The notes under the pieces were generated by a model that saw only the letters and a program-made list of their open reading frames with translations, had not been told where the DNA came from and searched no databases. This document shows, piece by piece, positions 22,281 to 30,709 of a stretch of 64,000 bases of DNA. Position numbers and translations under genes: made by a program. Every line of letters begins with the position of its first letter. Positions within the stretch are counted from its first letter, which is position 1. The DNA is from RGIG3077 sp045541475 (GTDB taxonomy: Bacteria > Bacillota > Clostridia > Oscillospirales > Ruminococcaceae): positions 1 through 64,000 of the forward strand of contig JAZQJI010000034.1 in the NCBI GenBank assembly GCA_045541475.1, given 5' to 3'.

Positions 22281-23939
22281 ATGAAGAAACAAAGCTTTAT
22301 AAAAGGTTCGGTAATACTTTTAATATCGGCTTTAATCGTCAAGATTATCGGTGCACTTTTTAAAATACCGTTAACCAATATGCTTGGCGGGACGGCAATG
22401 GGTTATTTTTCATGCGCTTACGGGATTTTTTTGCCCATATACGCCGTAACGGGTACGGGACTTGGCTCGGCGGTTGCAAAAATAACTGCCGAAAGCAACG
22501 CCAAATACAGTGCGGCAGATGCAAAGCGTGTTTACAGCGTTTCGCTGATGTTTTTTGGTTTGCTCGGCGCACTGTTTTCGGTGATTTTGTTTTTTGGTGC
22601 AAAAAGTATAAGCGTAAGCTTTTTGGACTCGCCGCAATCGCAAACGGCAGTGGCTTTGATAGCGCCCAGCGTTTTGTTTGGCTGTATAAGCGCAGTTGCC
22701 CGCGGATATTTTGAAGGGCTTAACAATATGTATCCTACGGCGGTTTCGCAAGTTTTTGAAGCGGTATCAAAGCTTGTTTTCGGTCTTGCTTTTGCTGAAT
22801 TTGCGCATAAAAATTTTGAAGATATCAAGCCGTTTTTGCCGCAAAACACAACAAGTGAAGCTGCAATGGCTGCTGCTGCCGTTTTGGGTATAAGTCTTTC
22901 AACATTGATAGGCACGCTTTGCTTGTTTTTGTTTTCAAAAGATAAAACCGAAGGGAAAACAAGTGCAAGCTCTTTATCCAAAGGTAATGATATACAAATT
23001 TTAGGCAATGTTTTTTCAACCATGCTGCCAATTGCCTTAGGTGCGCTTGTGACAAATTTAACATCAATGATTGACCTTTTTACCATAAATCGAATGTTTG
23101 AAAAGTGTATATCCGATAACTACGCATATTTTGTTGAGAATTACGCATTTATGCGTAATATGCCGCCCGATGAAATTCCTGAATTTGTGTTCGGTTCATA
23201 CACGGGCCTTGCAATAACTATTTTTACACTTGTGCCTTCGGTTACCAATATGCTTGGCAAAAGTGTGTTAAGTGCAGCAAGCGAAGCAAGTGCCAAAAAC
23301 AACAAAAAAATGCTGCAAAGCGCTGCCGATAAAGCCTTTGCGCTTACTGCATTTATAGCATTGCCATGTGCGTTAGGTATTTTTGTAATGGCAAAACCGA
23401 TTTTGCAGCTGCTTTATGCCGAAAAGACAAACGAGATTGACGCTTGTCACACTGCGCTTTCAATACTCGGTATCAGTGTGATATTTTTATGCTTTTCGTG
23501 TCCCGCTTTCAGTTTGCTGCAAGGCACTTCGCACGCAGAAAGTCCCGTAAAAATAATGCTTTGCGGTGTTGCGGCAAAATTTATCGGAAACATTGTGTTT
23601 CTCCGTTTTGAGCAAACAGCACTTTTCGGAGCGGCAATTTCAACACTTATCTGTTATGTGTTGATTTTCACGCTGTCCGTAGTTACGCTTAAAAGAAAAT
23701 GCGGTATAACCTTTTGCTTTGCAAATATAACACCGTATTTATTATCCGCAATGCTTTGCAGTATCAGTGCGGGATTTGTTTACATATCTTGTCTTGCTAA
23801 GGTATCGTCAAAATATGCCTGCTGTATTGCCATTTTGTGCGCAGGATTAATATATCTTGGTGTGCTTTGTTTATACATGGCAGTAAAAAAACAAAACCGA
23901 TTTTGCCATAAATTACAGCAAAATCGGTTTGTGAAATAA
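22281..23939 (+). CDS. SpoVB/MurJ-like polysaccharide flippase (MOP superfamily)
   Basis: 552 residues from the ATG at 22281 with AAAGGAG at 22267-22273; the longer frame upstream lacks support. About fourteen hydrophobic helices. The start 'F-I-K-G-S-V-I-L-L-I-S-A-L-I-V-K-I-I-G-A-L-F-K-I-P-L-T-N-M-L-G' style N-terminus and 'ARGYFEGLNNMYPTAVSQVFE' loop are typical of SpoVB/YtgP proteins, which flip lipid-linked cell-wall precursors across the membrane; in Bacillus SpoVB is needed for the spore cortex. Cytoplasmic loops with 'ASEASAKNNKKM' also match. Its last codons lie inside a terminator hairpin shared with the convergent gene (23894-23930). Confidence 0.85.
   Translation: MKKQSFIKGSVILLISALIVKIIGALFKIPLTNMLGGTAMGYFSCAYGIFLPIYAVTGTGLGSAVAKITAESNAKYSAADAKRVYSVSLMFFGLLGALFSVILFFGAKSISVSFLDSPQSQTAVALIAPSVLFGCISAVARGYFEGLNNMYPTAVSQVFEAVSKLVFGLAFAEFAHKNFEDIKPFLPQNTTSEAAMAAAAVLGISLSTLIGTLCLFLFSKDKTEGKTSASSLSKGNDIQILGNVFSTMLPIALGALVTNLTSMIDLFTINRMFEKCISDNYAYFVENYAFMRNMPPDEIPEFVFGSYTGLAITIFTLVPSVTNMLGKSVLSAASEASAKNNKKMLQSAADKAFALTAFIALPCALGIFVMAKPILQLLYAEKTNEIDACHTALSILGISVIFLCFSCPAFSLLQGTSHAESPVKIMLCGVAAKFIGNIVFLRFEQTALFGAAISTLICYVLIFTLSVVTLKRKCGITFCFANITPYLLSAMLCSISAGFVYISCLAKVSSKYACCIAILCAGLIYLGVLCLYMAVKKQNRFCHKLQQNRFVK
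23888..23930. terminator. Terminator overlapping the 3' end of the flippase gene
   Basis: Stem AAACCGATTTTGC (23894-23906) / GCAAAATCGGTTT (23918-23930), 11-base loop. The run of A at 23885-23896 becomes a T-run on the minus strand, so it terminates the AspT-type exchanger transcript while being translated as the flippase C-terminus. Confidence 0.75.
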
Positions 23940-23947
23940 TTGTTTTA

Positions 23948-25177
23948 TCAGAACAGAATGATGATGAATTGTGAAACTATAACAACAGCAATAAGCGCAA
24001 TGGGGTAGGTTGCGGCATAAGCCGATGCAACGTTTTCTGTTCCCGAGGTGTTGATAAGAGTGCCAAGTGCAGGAGTGCTTGTCATGCCGCCTGTGATAGA
24101 GCCAAGGGTGTTAAGCAGGCTTAATTTGAGAATGTATCTTGCGAAAAGATATCCCAAAATCATCGGAACGATTGTCATTATCATACCGTAAACAAAGTAC
24201 ATTATCTGGAAATTTTCGATAAAGCTTGCGCCGCCCGAAACACCTGCACCGATGAGGAAGAACATAAGTCCCAACTCGCGAAATACCTTTAATGTGGTAA
24301 CAGGGGGCATGATATCTACCTTGCCGACTCTGCCGAAATGACCAAAAACCAGGGAAACAAGCAGGCAGCCGCCCGTTGTTGTAAGCGAGAAGGTTGTGCC
24401 GTTAAGACCGCTTGATGTAAGCGGAACCTTTATCATTCCGATAAAAATACCTATCAAAGCAGCCGCCACAAAGGGCGTAAATCCGTATGAATCAAACTTG
24501 ATAAGCTTGCCTGTGTATTCTTCTTTCTTTTCGCCGTCGGAAGCTTCAACAAGCTTTTTGCACTCTTCCTGCATATTTGCCTTTGTAAATTTTGGCACAA
24601 GCTGAATAAACAGTACAACGCCGATAACACCGAAAATATACGCAATACCGTAGCCTACGGATACAATATCTTCATATTCGGGCGCAACGGTTGCTTTTGT
24701 GGCTGAAAATGCAGGTGTTGATGTAAGCGCACCCGAAAGCAAACCAACAACCATGGCAGTAAATTTATCTTGGTCGGTTTCACCTAAGGCTCTGCCTAAA
24801 TAAATGCAGCCGACAGCAGCTATACCGCCTGCAAGTATGATTATAAGTCCTATCATTACATAGGATTTGAAATTCTTTTTCATGTTGCTGAAAAACTTTG
24901 GGCCTGCGATAAATCCAACAGATGTTACGAATAATATAAGCCCCATGTTTTCGACGATTTTTAGAGCATTTTTGCTGTAATTAACAAGCTGTGCGTCAAG
25001 CTTATCGTAAAACAAACAGCCGAAAACGAGCGCCACGATGAAAACACCTGCCGCACCGAGCGAAACGCCCTTTATCGTTATGCGTCCCAATGCATAACCT
25101 AAAGCGGCAATGGCAAAAATACAGAACATAAGGAAGGTTACACCCGTTATCGGTATAACTCCGTTAAAAAGTTCCAT
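23948..25177 (-). CDS. AspT/YidE-type putative amino-acid antiporter
   Basis: 409 residues from the ATG at 25177 (AGAGGTC upstream; the extra 14 residues from 25219 have no RBS). Around ten membrane helices in two homologous halves, each with the family motif 'G-x-x-S-G-A-L-T-S-T-P-A' (in 'LLSGALTSTPAFSA') and 'G-G-M-T-S-T-P-A-L-G'. A hydrophilic loop of about 45 residues between the halves replaces the TrkA_C domains seen in longer members. The best-known relative, AspT, exchanges aspartate for alanine; the substrate here is unknown. Transcribed alone from the promoter at 25266-25294. Confidence 0.83.
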   Translation of the reverse strand: MELFNGVIPITGVTFLMFCIFAIAALGYALGRITIKGVSLGAAGVFIVALVFGCLFYDKLDAQLVNYSKNALKIVENMGLILFVTSVGFIAGPKFFSNMKKNFKSYVMIGLIIILAGGIAAVGCIYLGRALGETDQDKFTAMVVGLLSGALTSTPAFSATKATVAPEYEDIVSVGYGIAYIFGVIGVVLFIQLVPKFTKANMQEECKKLVEASDGEKKEEYTGKLIKFDSYGFTPFVAAALIGIFIGMIKVPLTSSGLNGTTFSLTTTGGCLLVSLVFGHFGRVGKVDIMPPVTTLKVFRELGLMFFLIGAGVSGGASFIENFQIMYFVYGMIMTIVPMILGYLFARYILKLSLLNTLGSITGGMTSTPALGTLINTSGTENVASAYAATYPIALIAVVIVSQFIIILF

Positions 25178-25265
25178 TAAAAAAAGACCTCTTTTCAAAA
25201 ATATATTTTGCATAATCATTATACTATATTATATATAATACAGCCGTGATTTGCACACAAGGCAA

Positions 25266-25294
25266 ATTATAGCACTATTATCGGCATTGTGCAA
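25266..25294 (-). promoter_or_regulatory. Promoter of the AspT-type exchanger gene
   Basis: Minus strand: -35 TTGCAC (25289-25294), 17-base spacer, extended -10 with TATAAT at 25266-25271. Confidence 0.65.
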
Positions 25295-25366
25295 GCAATT
25301 AAGCCGTGTAGCAATAAAAATCTGCTCTTTTCTCAAAAAAAACGATTTTTAACCTCAAGTTTTTGA

Positions 25367-25408
25367 CAAAAATAAACGCTCAAAACGCAAATTAGCATTT
25401 CGAGCGTT
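25367..25408 (-). terminator. Terminator of the ACT-hom operon
   Basis: Minus strand: AACGCTCGAAATGC (25408-25395) pairs through 14 positions (with G-U pairs) with GCGTTTTGAGCGTT, 6-base loop, then TATTTTTG. Confidence 0.8.
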
Positions 25409-25424
25409 GCTGTTTGTTGTAAAT

Positions 25425-26582
25425 TTAGTCAAGCACGGGTATTGCAGAAAGAACGGCTGCACCGTCTGCGTTCATAGCCTCAATCATCTCGTTATGCTGA
25501 GCAATTGTTGCTTTTTCTACAATTTCTGCGCCGTTTTCTGTTCTGATGAACATTTCGCACTCGTAAGAGTCAAAATCAGCAATAAAGTCACCGTTTTCAG
25601 AATCTTCCCAATGCTGAGAGAATACAGTGCGGTTATGCTTTGCAGCTTCAATCATATCAGCCACAACAGCACTTGCCGTGGGCAGCTTGCCTGCGCCTCT
25701 GCCGTAGAACATTGAACGGTCTGCGCCATCGGAGATAACGGTTACAGCATTGAAAACATCGCTTACTGTTGAAATTGGGTTGCTTGTGCGCACAAGCATG
25801 GGCGAAACAAACGGCACGATTTTGCCGTCTTCAAGGCGCTTTACACAGCCGATAAGCTTGATTTCGCAATCATTTTCCTTAGCAAAGCTTACGTCTTCGG
25901 CAGTGATAGAGGAGATACCCTTTGTCTGAATATATTTAGGATAAACGTGTTTGCCGAAAACAAGCGATGAAAGTATGCAGATTTTACGGCATGCATCGTG
26001 GCCTTCAACGTCGGCAGTGGGATCTTTCTCTGCGTAGCCGAGGTTCTGTGCCAGCTTTAATGCTTCATCAAAAGCCATGCCGTCTTCAAACATTCTTGTA
26101 AGAATAAAGTTTGTTGTGCCGTTTAAAATGCCGTAAACTTCTGTAATATCGTTTGCGGCAAGGCATCTGTGCAAGGGGCGGATAATCGGAATAGCGCCGC
26201 CTACGCTTGCTTCAAAGAAATAGTTAACGTTTTTCTGTCTTGCCAATTCCAAAAGCTCTGCGCCCTTTTCGGCAACAAGCTCTTTGTTTGAAGTTACAAC
26301 GCTTTTGCCGTTTTCCAAACATTTTTTTGTAAAGGTGTAAGCAGGCTCAACCCCGCCCATTGTTTCGGCAACAACCTTGATTTCATCATCGTTGATAATA
26401 AGATTTACGTCGTCGATAATCTTATCGGCAAAGGGACTTTCAGGAAATTTTCTGATATCGAGAATATACTTGATATCAAGCTCACTTCCTGCGCTTTTTT
26501 CGATTTTTTGTCTGTTTTTATAAAAAAGCTCAACCGTTCCCGAACCGACAACGCCAAAGCCCATTACAGCCATTTTTATCAT
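25425..26582 (-). CDS. hom: Homoserine dehydrogenase
   Basis: 385 residues. It reduces aspartate semialdehyde to homoserine, the branch point to threonine and methionine. NAD(P)-binding motif 'GFGVVGSGTVEL' near the N-terminus, catalytic-domain signature 'GILNGTTNFILTRM' and 'GYAEKDPTADVEGHDACRKI'. At this length it has the two core domains and lacks most of a C-terminal ACT domain; the ACT function may be supplied by the separate 144-residue ACT protein transcribed just upstream. In its product's line, metK later in the window uses the methionine. Confidence 0.95.
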   Translation of the reverse strand: MIKMAVMGFGVVGSGTVELFYKNRQKIEKSAGSELDIKYILDIRKFPESPFADKIIDDVNLIINDDEIKVVAETMGGVEPAYTFTKKCLENGKSVVTSNKELVAEKGAELLELARQKNVNYFFEASVGGAIPIIRPLHRCLAANDITEVYGILNGTTNFILTRMFEDGMAFDEALKLAQNLGYAEKDPTADVEGHDACRKICILSSLVFGKHVYPKYIQTKGISSITAEDVSFAKENDCEIKLIGCVKRLEDGKIVPFVSPMLVRTSNPISTVSDVFNAVTVISDGADRSMFYGRGAGKLPTASAVVADMIEAAKHNRTVFSQHWEDSENGDFIADFDSYECEMFIRTENGAEIVEKATIAQHNEMIEAMNADGAAVLSAIPVLD

Positions 26583-26656
26583 TTTGATTTTCCTCCGTTT
26601 TCATATTATATATAGTATACATACATCTTTGCGGTATGTATTTTTTGCGTATTAAA

Positions 26657-27091
26657 TTATTCGCCCGATAATACTTTTGCTTCTGCCACGCCCGTAATCG
26701 CCGATATCTGCGAAACGACTTCAATTGCGTTGCTGTTGTCACTAAGGCGCATGGAAATTGTAACAGCCGCCGCACCGTCAACGGGAATGTTTTGATTTAC
26801 CGTCAGAATATTCGCATTTTGCTCGTGCAAGCACGCCAAAACCTTTGAAAGCACGCCGGGTTCATCTTTAAGCACGCAGTAAAGTGTGATGATTTTTTGA
26901 GAAAACATTTCCTCATAGGAAAAAACCGAATCCCTATATTTATAGTACGCACTGCGTGATATGCCCACACGCTTGCACGCCTGTGCAGAGTTCTTTTCCT
27001 CGCCCCTTGCCAAAAGCCGCTTTACCTCAAGTGTTTTCGGTATCATCTCGGGAAGCGCTGAAGATTGCACGACTATAAGCTGTTTGCTCAT
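26657..27091 (-). CDS. ACT-domain protein (PheB / UPF0735 type)
   Basis: 144 residues. The N-terminal half (about 1-65) has a helix-turn-helix-like pattern ('SAQACKRVGISRSAYYKYRDSVF') and the C-terminal half (about 68-142) is an ACT domain ('LYCVLKDEPGVLSKVLACLHEQNANILTVNQNIP') that would sense an amino acid. This is the PheB / UPF0735 arrangement, regularly beside hom in Firmicutes. It probably regulates homoserine dehydrogenase or transcription of the pathway; the direct target is not known. It starts after GGAGGTGG and is first in the operon with hom, 74 bases apart. Confidence 0.87.
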   Translation of the reverse strand: MSKQLIVVQSSALPEMIPKTLEVKRLLARGEEKNSAQACKRVGISRSAYYKYRDSVFSYEEMFSQKIITLYCVLKDEPGVLSKVLACLHEQNANILTVNQNIPVDGAAAVTISMRLSDNSNAIEVVSQISAITGVAEAKVLSGE

Positions 27092-27132
27092 CGTTCCACC
27101 TCCGGTGTACAGTTGTCTTTACAGCAAAAACA

Positions 27133-27161
27133 AGTATAGCATACTTTTTTTAGCTTGTCAA
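27133..27161 (-). promoter_or_regulatory. Promoter of the ACT-hom operon
   Basis: Minus strand: -35 TTGACA (27156-27161), 17-base spacer, extended -10 TGC-TATACT (27133-27138). Divergent from the HPr-like promoter 30 bases away. Confidence 0.85.
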
Positions 27162-27191
27162 TACCAAAAACGCCATATTTTTGAAATTTCC

Positions 27192-27220
27192 TTGACTTTT
27201 TGGCTATGGGGTGATATAAT
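27192..27220 (+). promoter_or_regulatory. Promoter of the HPr-like gene
   Basis: -35 TTGACT (27192-27197), 17-base spacer, -10 TATAAT (27215-27220). Confidence 0.8.
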
Positions 27221-27251
27221 CAAAAAAACAATATTTAAAGGAGAAATTTCA

Positions 27252-27482
27252 ATGATAGAATTTAACATATCCATCAATTCAATTCACGCAGTAAAGCAGT
27301 TTGTTGAAACTGCAAACAGATACGATTTTGAAATCGACCTTTCATCAGGCAGATATTCAATCGACGGCAAATCAATTATGGGTATTTTCAGTCTTGACCT
27401 TGAAAAAACCATCAAGCTTACAGCGCATGTTGACGCTTGCGATGAATTTGTAGCCGCAATGAAAGATTTTATTGTTGACTAA
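27252..27482 (+). CDS. HPr-like protein with altered active-site loop
   Basis: 76 residues from the ATG at 27252 (AAAGGAG upstream), a little shorter than HPr (85-88). The fold pattern fits HPr: strand 1, His12 in 'SIHAVKQF', and 'KSIMGIFSL' with Ser41 matching the regulatory Ser46 of HPr. But the active-site 'His-Ala-Arg-Pro' is His-Ala-Val-Lys, so the Arg and Pro that help phosphate transfer from EI are missing. It may be regulatory (Crh-like in the opposite sense: keeping His, keeping Ser) rather than a sugar-PTS carrier. No PTS genes are nearby. A terminator follows directly. Confidence 0.75.
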   Translation: MIEFNISINSIHAVKQFVETANRYDFEIDLSSGRYSIDGKSIMGIFSLDLEKTIKLTAHVDACDEFVAAMKDFIVD

Positions 27483-27498
27483 AATTTAAACCTAAAAT

Positions 27499-27556
27499 CT
27501 CCGCGCTTTGCATAAGCTTTAGCAGTAAGGCTTAATGCGAAAGGCGGAGTTTTTTT
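27499..27556 (+). terminator. Terminator of the HPr-like gene, overlapping the next gene's RBS and start
   Basis: Long imperfect stem: CTCCGCgCTTTGCATaAGC (from 27499) pairs with GCTtAATGCgAAAGgCGGAG (to 27549), then seven T (27550-27556). The 3' arm contains GGCGGAG, the only RBS for the following TTG start at 27555. Confidence 0.8.
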
Positions 27557-28700
27557 GTTTGGCAGATTTTTCAGATTATTCTCTTTGATAACGGCTTGTG
27601 TTTTTGTATCGTTTTTGGTGATTTCTGCAAATGCGGCGGAAGAACCTTTACAAAACGCACCGCAAACGGCAATTGTGCTTGCAAGCGGAACGGACGGCAG
27701 TATACTTTCATCATCAAACGGTGATATGCAGTGCAATGTGGGCACGCTTGCAAAAATTATGACTGCGCTGATAATTTCGGAACGTATTGAAAGCGGAGAA
27801 CTCGCTCTTGATACTCTTATAACCGCAAGTGCAAATGCACAAAGTACAAAGGGTGCGGTGATATGGCTGACGGCGGGCGAAAAAATGAGCGCAGGCGATT
27901 TGCTTTTATCCATGATGACGGGCAATGCAAACGATGCCGCAATCGCCCTGGCAGAGCATACCGCGCAGACGGAACAAGCTTTTGTTGATATCATGAACCA
28001 AAAAGCGCAAAGTCTTGGTATGCGCAACACACTTTTTACGGATTGCACGGGCCTTGATGTCGCGGCATATTCAACTGCAAATGATATTGCAATACTTTGC
28101 TGTGAGCTTGTAAAATATGAATTTTTGTACAACTGCATGACGCCGTGGCTTACTTATGTGAGAAACGGTGAAACCGAGCTGGTAAATTCCAATGAGCTTG
28201 TAAAAAACTATGCGGGAATTATTGGCATAAAGGGCTCTAAAACCGAAAATTCGCAGTATTGTCTTGCGGCGGCGGCTGAAAGAAACGGCGAATGTTATCT
28301 TTCCGTTTGCCTTAATTTTGCTGATAAAGACGAATGTGCCAAAGCGGCAAAATCAATGCTTAATAGCGGGTTTTCGGGCTATGCGACTATATATCCGCTT
28401 GTGGATTTTACGCAACTTAAAAGCGTGGGTGTAAAGGGTGGCACAGAAAAGCAGGTTGATATTGATGTTGACGTTTTGCCTGTTTGCGTGCCCGTGTGTG
28501 ATGCACAGGATATATCGGGCGTTGCTTTTTTGCCAAAATTTGTCAGTGCACCCGTTAAAAAAGGTCAAAAGCTAGGTGTGCTGATGATTTATGCCGATGA
28601 CGTGCTTGTATCGCAGGCGGATATATGCGCGCAAAACACTGTCAAGCGCGAAAATATCGGCACTGCATTTTTATCTCTTTTGGAAACTTTACTAAATTAA
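27555..28700 (+). CDS. D-Ala-D-Ala carboxypeptidase-like protein (S11), degenerate active site
   Basis: 381 residues from a TTG at 27555 (GGAG 5 bases upstream); this start gives a proper signal peptide (Arg at 4 and 7, hydrophobic 9-22, cleavage near 'ANA-AE' 25-28). Then an S11-type penicillin-binding domain to about 275 and a C-terminal beta domain like PBP5/DacF. Active members need Ser-x-x-Lys, Ser-x-Asn and Lys-Thr-Gly. Here they read Thr64-Leu-Ala-Lys67, Asn124-Ala-Asn126 and Lys226-Gly-Ser228: nucleophile, SxN and KTG are all changed. It is secreted but probably cannot cut peptidoglycan in the normal way; a binding or regulatory role is more likely. The fold assignment is firm; the inactivity is inferred. 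Confidence 0.8.
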   Translation: MFGRFFRLFSLITACVFVSFLVISANAAEEPLQNAPQTAIVLASGTDGSILSSSNGDMQCNVGTLAKIMTALIISERIESGELALDTLITASANAQSTKGAVIWLTAGEKMSAGDLLLSMMTGNANDAAIALAEHTAQTEQAFVDIMNQKAQSLGMRNTLFTDCTGLDVAAYSTANDIAILCCELVKYEFLYNCMTPWLTYVRNGETELVNSNELVKNYAGIIGIKGSKTENSQYCLAAAAERNGECYLSVCLNFADKDECAKAAKSMLNSGFSGYATIYPLVDFTQLKSVGVKGGTEKQVDIDVDVLPVCVPVCDAQDISGVAFLPKFVSAPVKKGQKLGVLMIYADDVLVSQADICAQNTVKRENIGTAFLSLLETLLN

Positions 28701-28750
28701 TTCTAAAAATTTGTGCGATTTGTAAAAAATAAAAAAATTTTGATTGGCAC

Positions 28751-28779
28751 TTGATTAATTTTGCACAATATTGTATAAT
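28751..28779 (+). promoter_or_regulatory. pgi promoter
   Basis: -35 TTGATT (28751-28756), 17-base spacer, -10 TATAAT (28774-28779); leader of about 105 bases with no recognised element. Confidence 0.65.
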
Positions 28780-28891
28780 AAAGATACATAAACATCATTT
28801 TGTCGTTGATACGGTTTTTACATAAGATAGTTTATCAAACGGCATAATTGGTTGTTTATTATTCAGATACTATTGCGGAGGACTGCAAAAT

Positions 28892-30229
28892 ATGGCATTG
28901 AAGCTTAACACAAAACATCTTGAAGGCTTTGTGGCTGCGCATGAGCTTGACGCTGTCAAGCGTGAAACGGAACTTGCAGCTCAGGTTCTTCATGAAAAGA
29001 GCGGCCTTGGAAGTGATTTTCTCGGCTGGCTTGATTTGCCTACCGAATATGACAAGGAAGAATTTGCACGCATTAAGGCTGCGGCTGAGCGCATTAAGCA
29101 AAATTCCGATATTCTTATCGTAATCGGCATTGGCGGATCATACCTTGGAGCAAGAGCAGCTATTGAACTGCTTAAATCTCCCTTCTACAACAATCTTAAA
29201 AAGGATACTCCCGACATCTACTATGTGGGAAACAATATCAGCCCGACATATCTCAACGAAGTTTTGAGCATTTGCGAAGGCAAGGATATTTCCGTTAACG
29301 TTATTTCAAAATCGGGCACCACAACAGAGCCTGCACTCGCTTTCAGAGTGTTCAAGCAGCTTGTTGAAAAGAAATACGGCAAGGAAGAGGCTAAAAACCG
29401 TATTTACTGCACAACCGATAAGGCAAGAGGAACTTTAAAAGGTCTTGCCGATACAGAAGGCTACGAAACATTTGTTATTGCAGATGATGTCGGCGGAAGA
29501 TTTTCCGTACTTACAGCGGTAGGCTTGCTGCCGATTGCTGTTGCAGGTTGCGATATTGACGCAATTATGCAGGGTGCTGCAAAGGCTATGGAAGATTTCT
29601 CCAAGCCCTTTGATGAAAACGACTGCTACAAGTACGCTGCACTGCGCAACATTCTTTACCGCAAGGGCAAGGGCGTTGAATTGCTCGTTTCCTACGATCC
29701 TTCATTCACAATGATGGCTGAATGGTACAAGCAATTGTTTGGCGAATCCGAAGGTAAGGACAACAAGGGTATTTTCCCTGCATCAGTTACCTTCTCAACC
29801 GACCTTCACTCAATGGGTCAGTATATTCAAGACGGCGCACGCATCATGTTTGAAACCGTTGTGGATATCAAGAAACCCAAGCAGGATTTCTATCTTGAAG
29901 ACGACGCTGAAAATCTTGATGGACTTAACTTCCTCACATCACAGAATATGTCTGTTGTAAACAGATGTGCTTTGGAAGGCACAATTCTCGCTCACACAGA
30001 GGGCGGCGTACCCAATATCATTCTTGAACTTGATGATACTAACGAATTCAGCTTCGGATATATGGTATACTTTTTTGAAAAGGCTTGTGCGGTTTCGGGC
30101 TATATGCTGGGTGTAAATCCCTTTAACCAGCCCGGAGTCGAAAGTTATAAAGCAAATATGTTCGCACTTCTGGGCAAACCCGGATATGAGGACAAAAAAT
30201 CGGCTCTTGAGACAAAGCTCGGAAGATAA
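28892..30229 (+). CDS. pgi: Glucose-6-phosphate isomerase
   Basis: 445 residues, the short bacterial type. It interconverts glucose-6-phosphate and fructose-6-phosphate in glycolysis. Signatures: 'GIGGSYLGARAAIE' and 'ISKSGTTTEPALAFR' (sugar-phosphate-binding SIS loops), 'DVGGRFSVLTAVGLLP' and a C-terminal 'GVNPFNQPGVESYKANMF' with the conserved Gln-Pro-Gly-Val-Glu. RBS GCGGAGG lies upstream. The next gene follows after 23 bases. It complements the sugar-phosphate genes manA, glucokinase and glmM at 52.6-56 kb. Confidence 0.97.
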   Translation: MALKLNTKHLEGFVAAHELDAVKRETELAAQVLHEKSGLGSDFLGWLDLPTEYDKEEFARIKAAAERIKQNSDILIVIGIGGSYLGARAAIELLKSPFYNNLKKDTPDIYYVGNNISPTYLNEVLSICEGKDISVNVISKSGTTTEPALAFRVFKQLVEKKYGKEEAKNRIYCTTDKARGTLKGLADTEGYETFVIADDVGGRFSVLTAVGLLPIAVAGCDIDAIMQGAAKAMEDFSKPFDENDCYKYAALRNILYRKGKGVELLVSYDPSFTMMAEWYKQLFGESEGKDNKGIFPASVTFSTDLHSMGQYIQDGARIMFETVVDIKKPKQDFYLEDDAENLDGLNFLTSQNMSVVNRCALEGTILAHTEGGVPNIILELDDTNEFSFGYMVYFFEKACAVSGYMLGVNPFNQPGVESYKANMFALLGKPGYEDKKSALETKLGR

Positions 30230-30252
30230 CCCACAAAGAAAGGACTAAAGCT

Positions 30253-30660
30253 ATGGTAAAGATTATTACAGGAAACAAAGGCTCAGGCAAAACAAAAATT
30301 CTCGTAGACATGATTAACAAGGCAGCTACTTCTTCAAGCGGCAACGTTATTTGTGTTGAAAAGGGCATGAATCTTACTTATGATATTTCACACAAGGCAA
30401 GACTCATCGTTTCCGATGATTATAAGATTGACTGCTACGATACATGCTACGGCTTTATCGCAGGTATTCTCTCCGGCAACTATGATATCACAGATGTTTT
30501 TGTTGACGGTATTCTCAAAATGGGCGGACGCAACTATGATGAACTTGCAAAGTTCCTTGATAAAGTAAACGAACTTTCAGGCGAAAATATTTCCGTTACT
30601 ATCACAGTATCTGAAGATACTGAAAAGTTGCCCGAAGGTGTTACAAAGTACATGGCATAA
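30253..30660 (+). CDS. Small P-loop protein downstream of pgi
   Basis: 135 residues. A Walker A motif 'GNKGSGKTK' (about 7-15) opens the protein and there is an acidic 'VFVDGIL' strand that could be Walker B. Nothing else of a known ATPase is present; the length is too short for PilT, a label sometimes attached to such proteins in this lineage. The N-terminus fits a minimal nucleotide-binding domain and the C-terminus has a second alpha/beta unit ending 'VTITVSEDTEKLPEGV'. Cotranscribed with pgi (23-base gap). Function unknown. Two terminators follow. Confidence 0.7.
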   Translation: MVKIITGNKGSGKTKILVDMINKAATSSSGNVICVEKGMNLTYDISHKARLIVSDDYKIDCYDTCYGFIAGILSGNYDITDVFVDGILKMGGRNYDELAKFLDKVNELSGENISVTITVSEDTEKLPEGVTKYMA

Positions 30661-30665
30661 TTGTT

Positions 30666-30690
30666 GCATTTTTGCACAAAAATGCCTTTT
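30666..30690 (+). terminator. First of two tandem terminators after the P-loop gene
   Basis: GCATTTTT (30666-30673) / AAAAATGC (30678-30685) around a GCAC loop, then CTTTTTGG. Confidence 0.6.
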
Positions 30691-30709
30691 TGGGTATAAA
30701 ATATCATAT

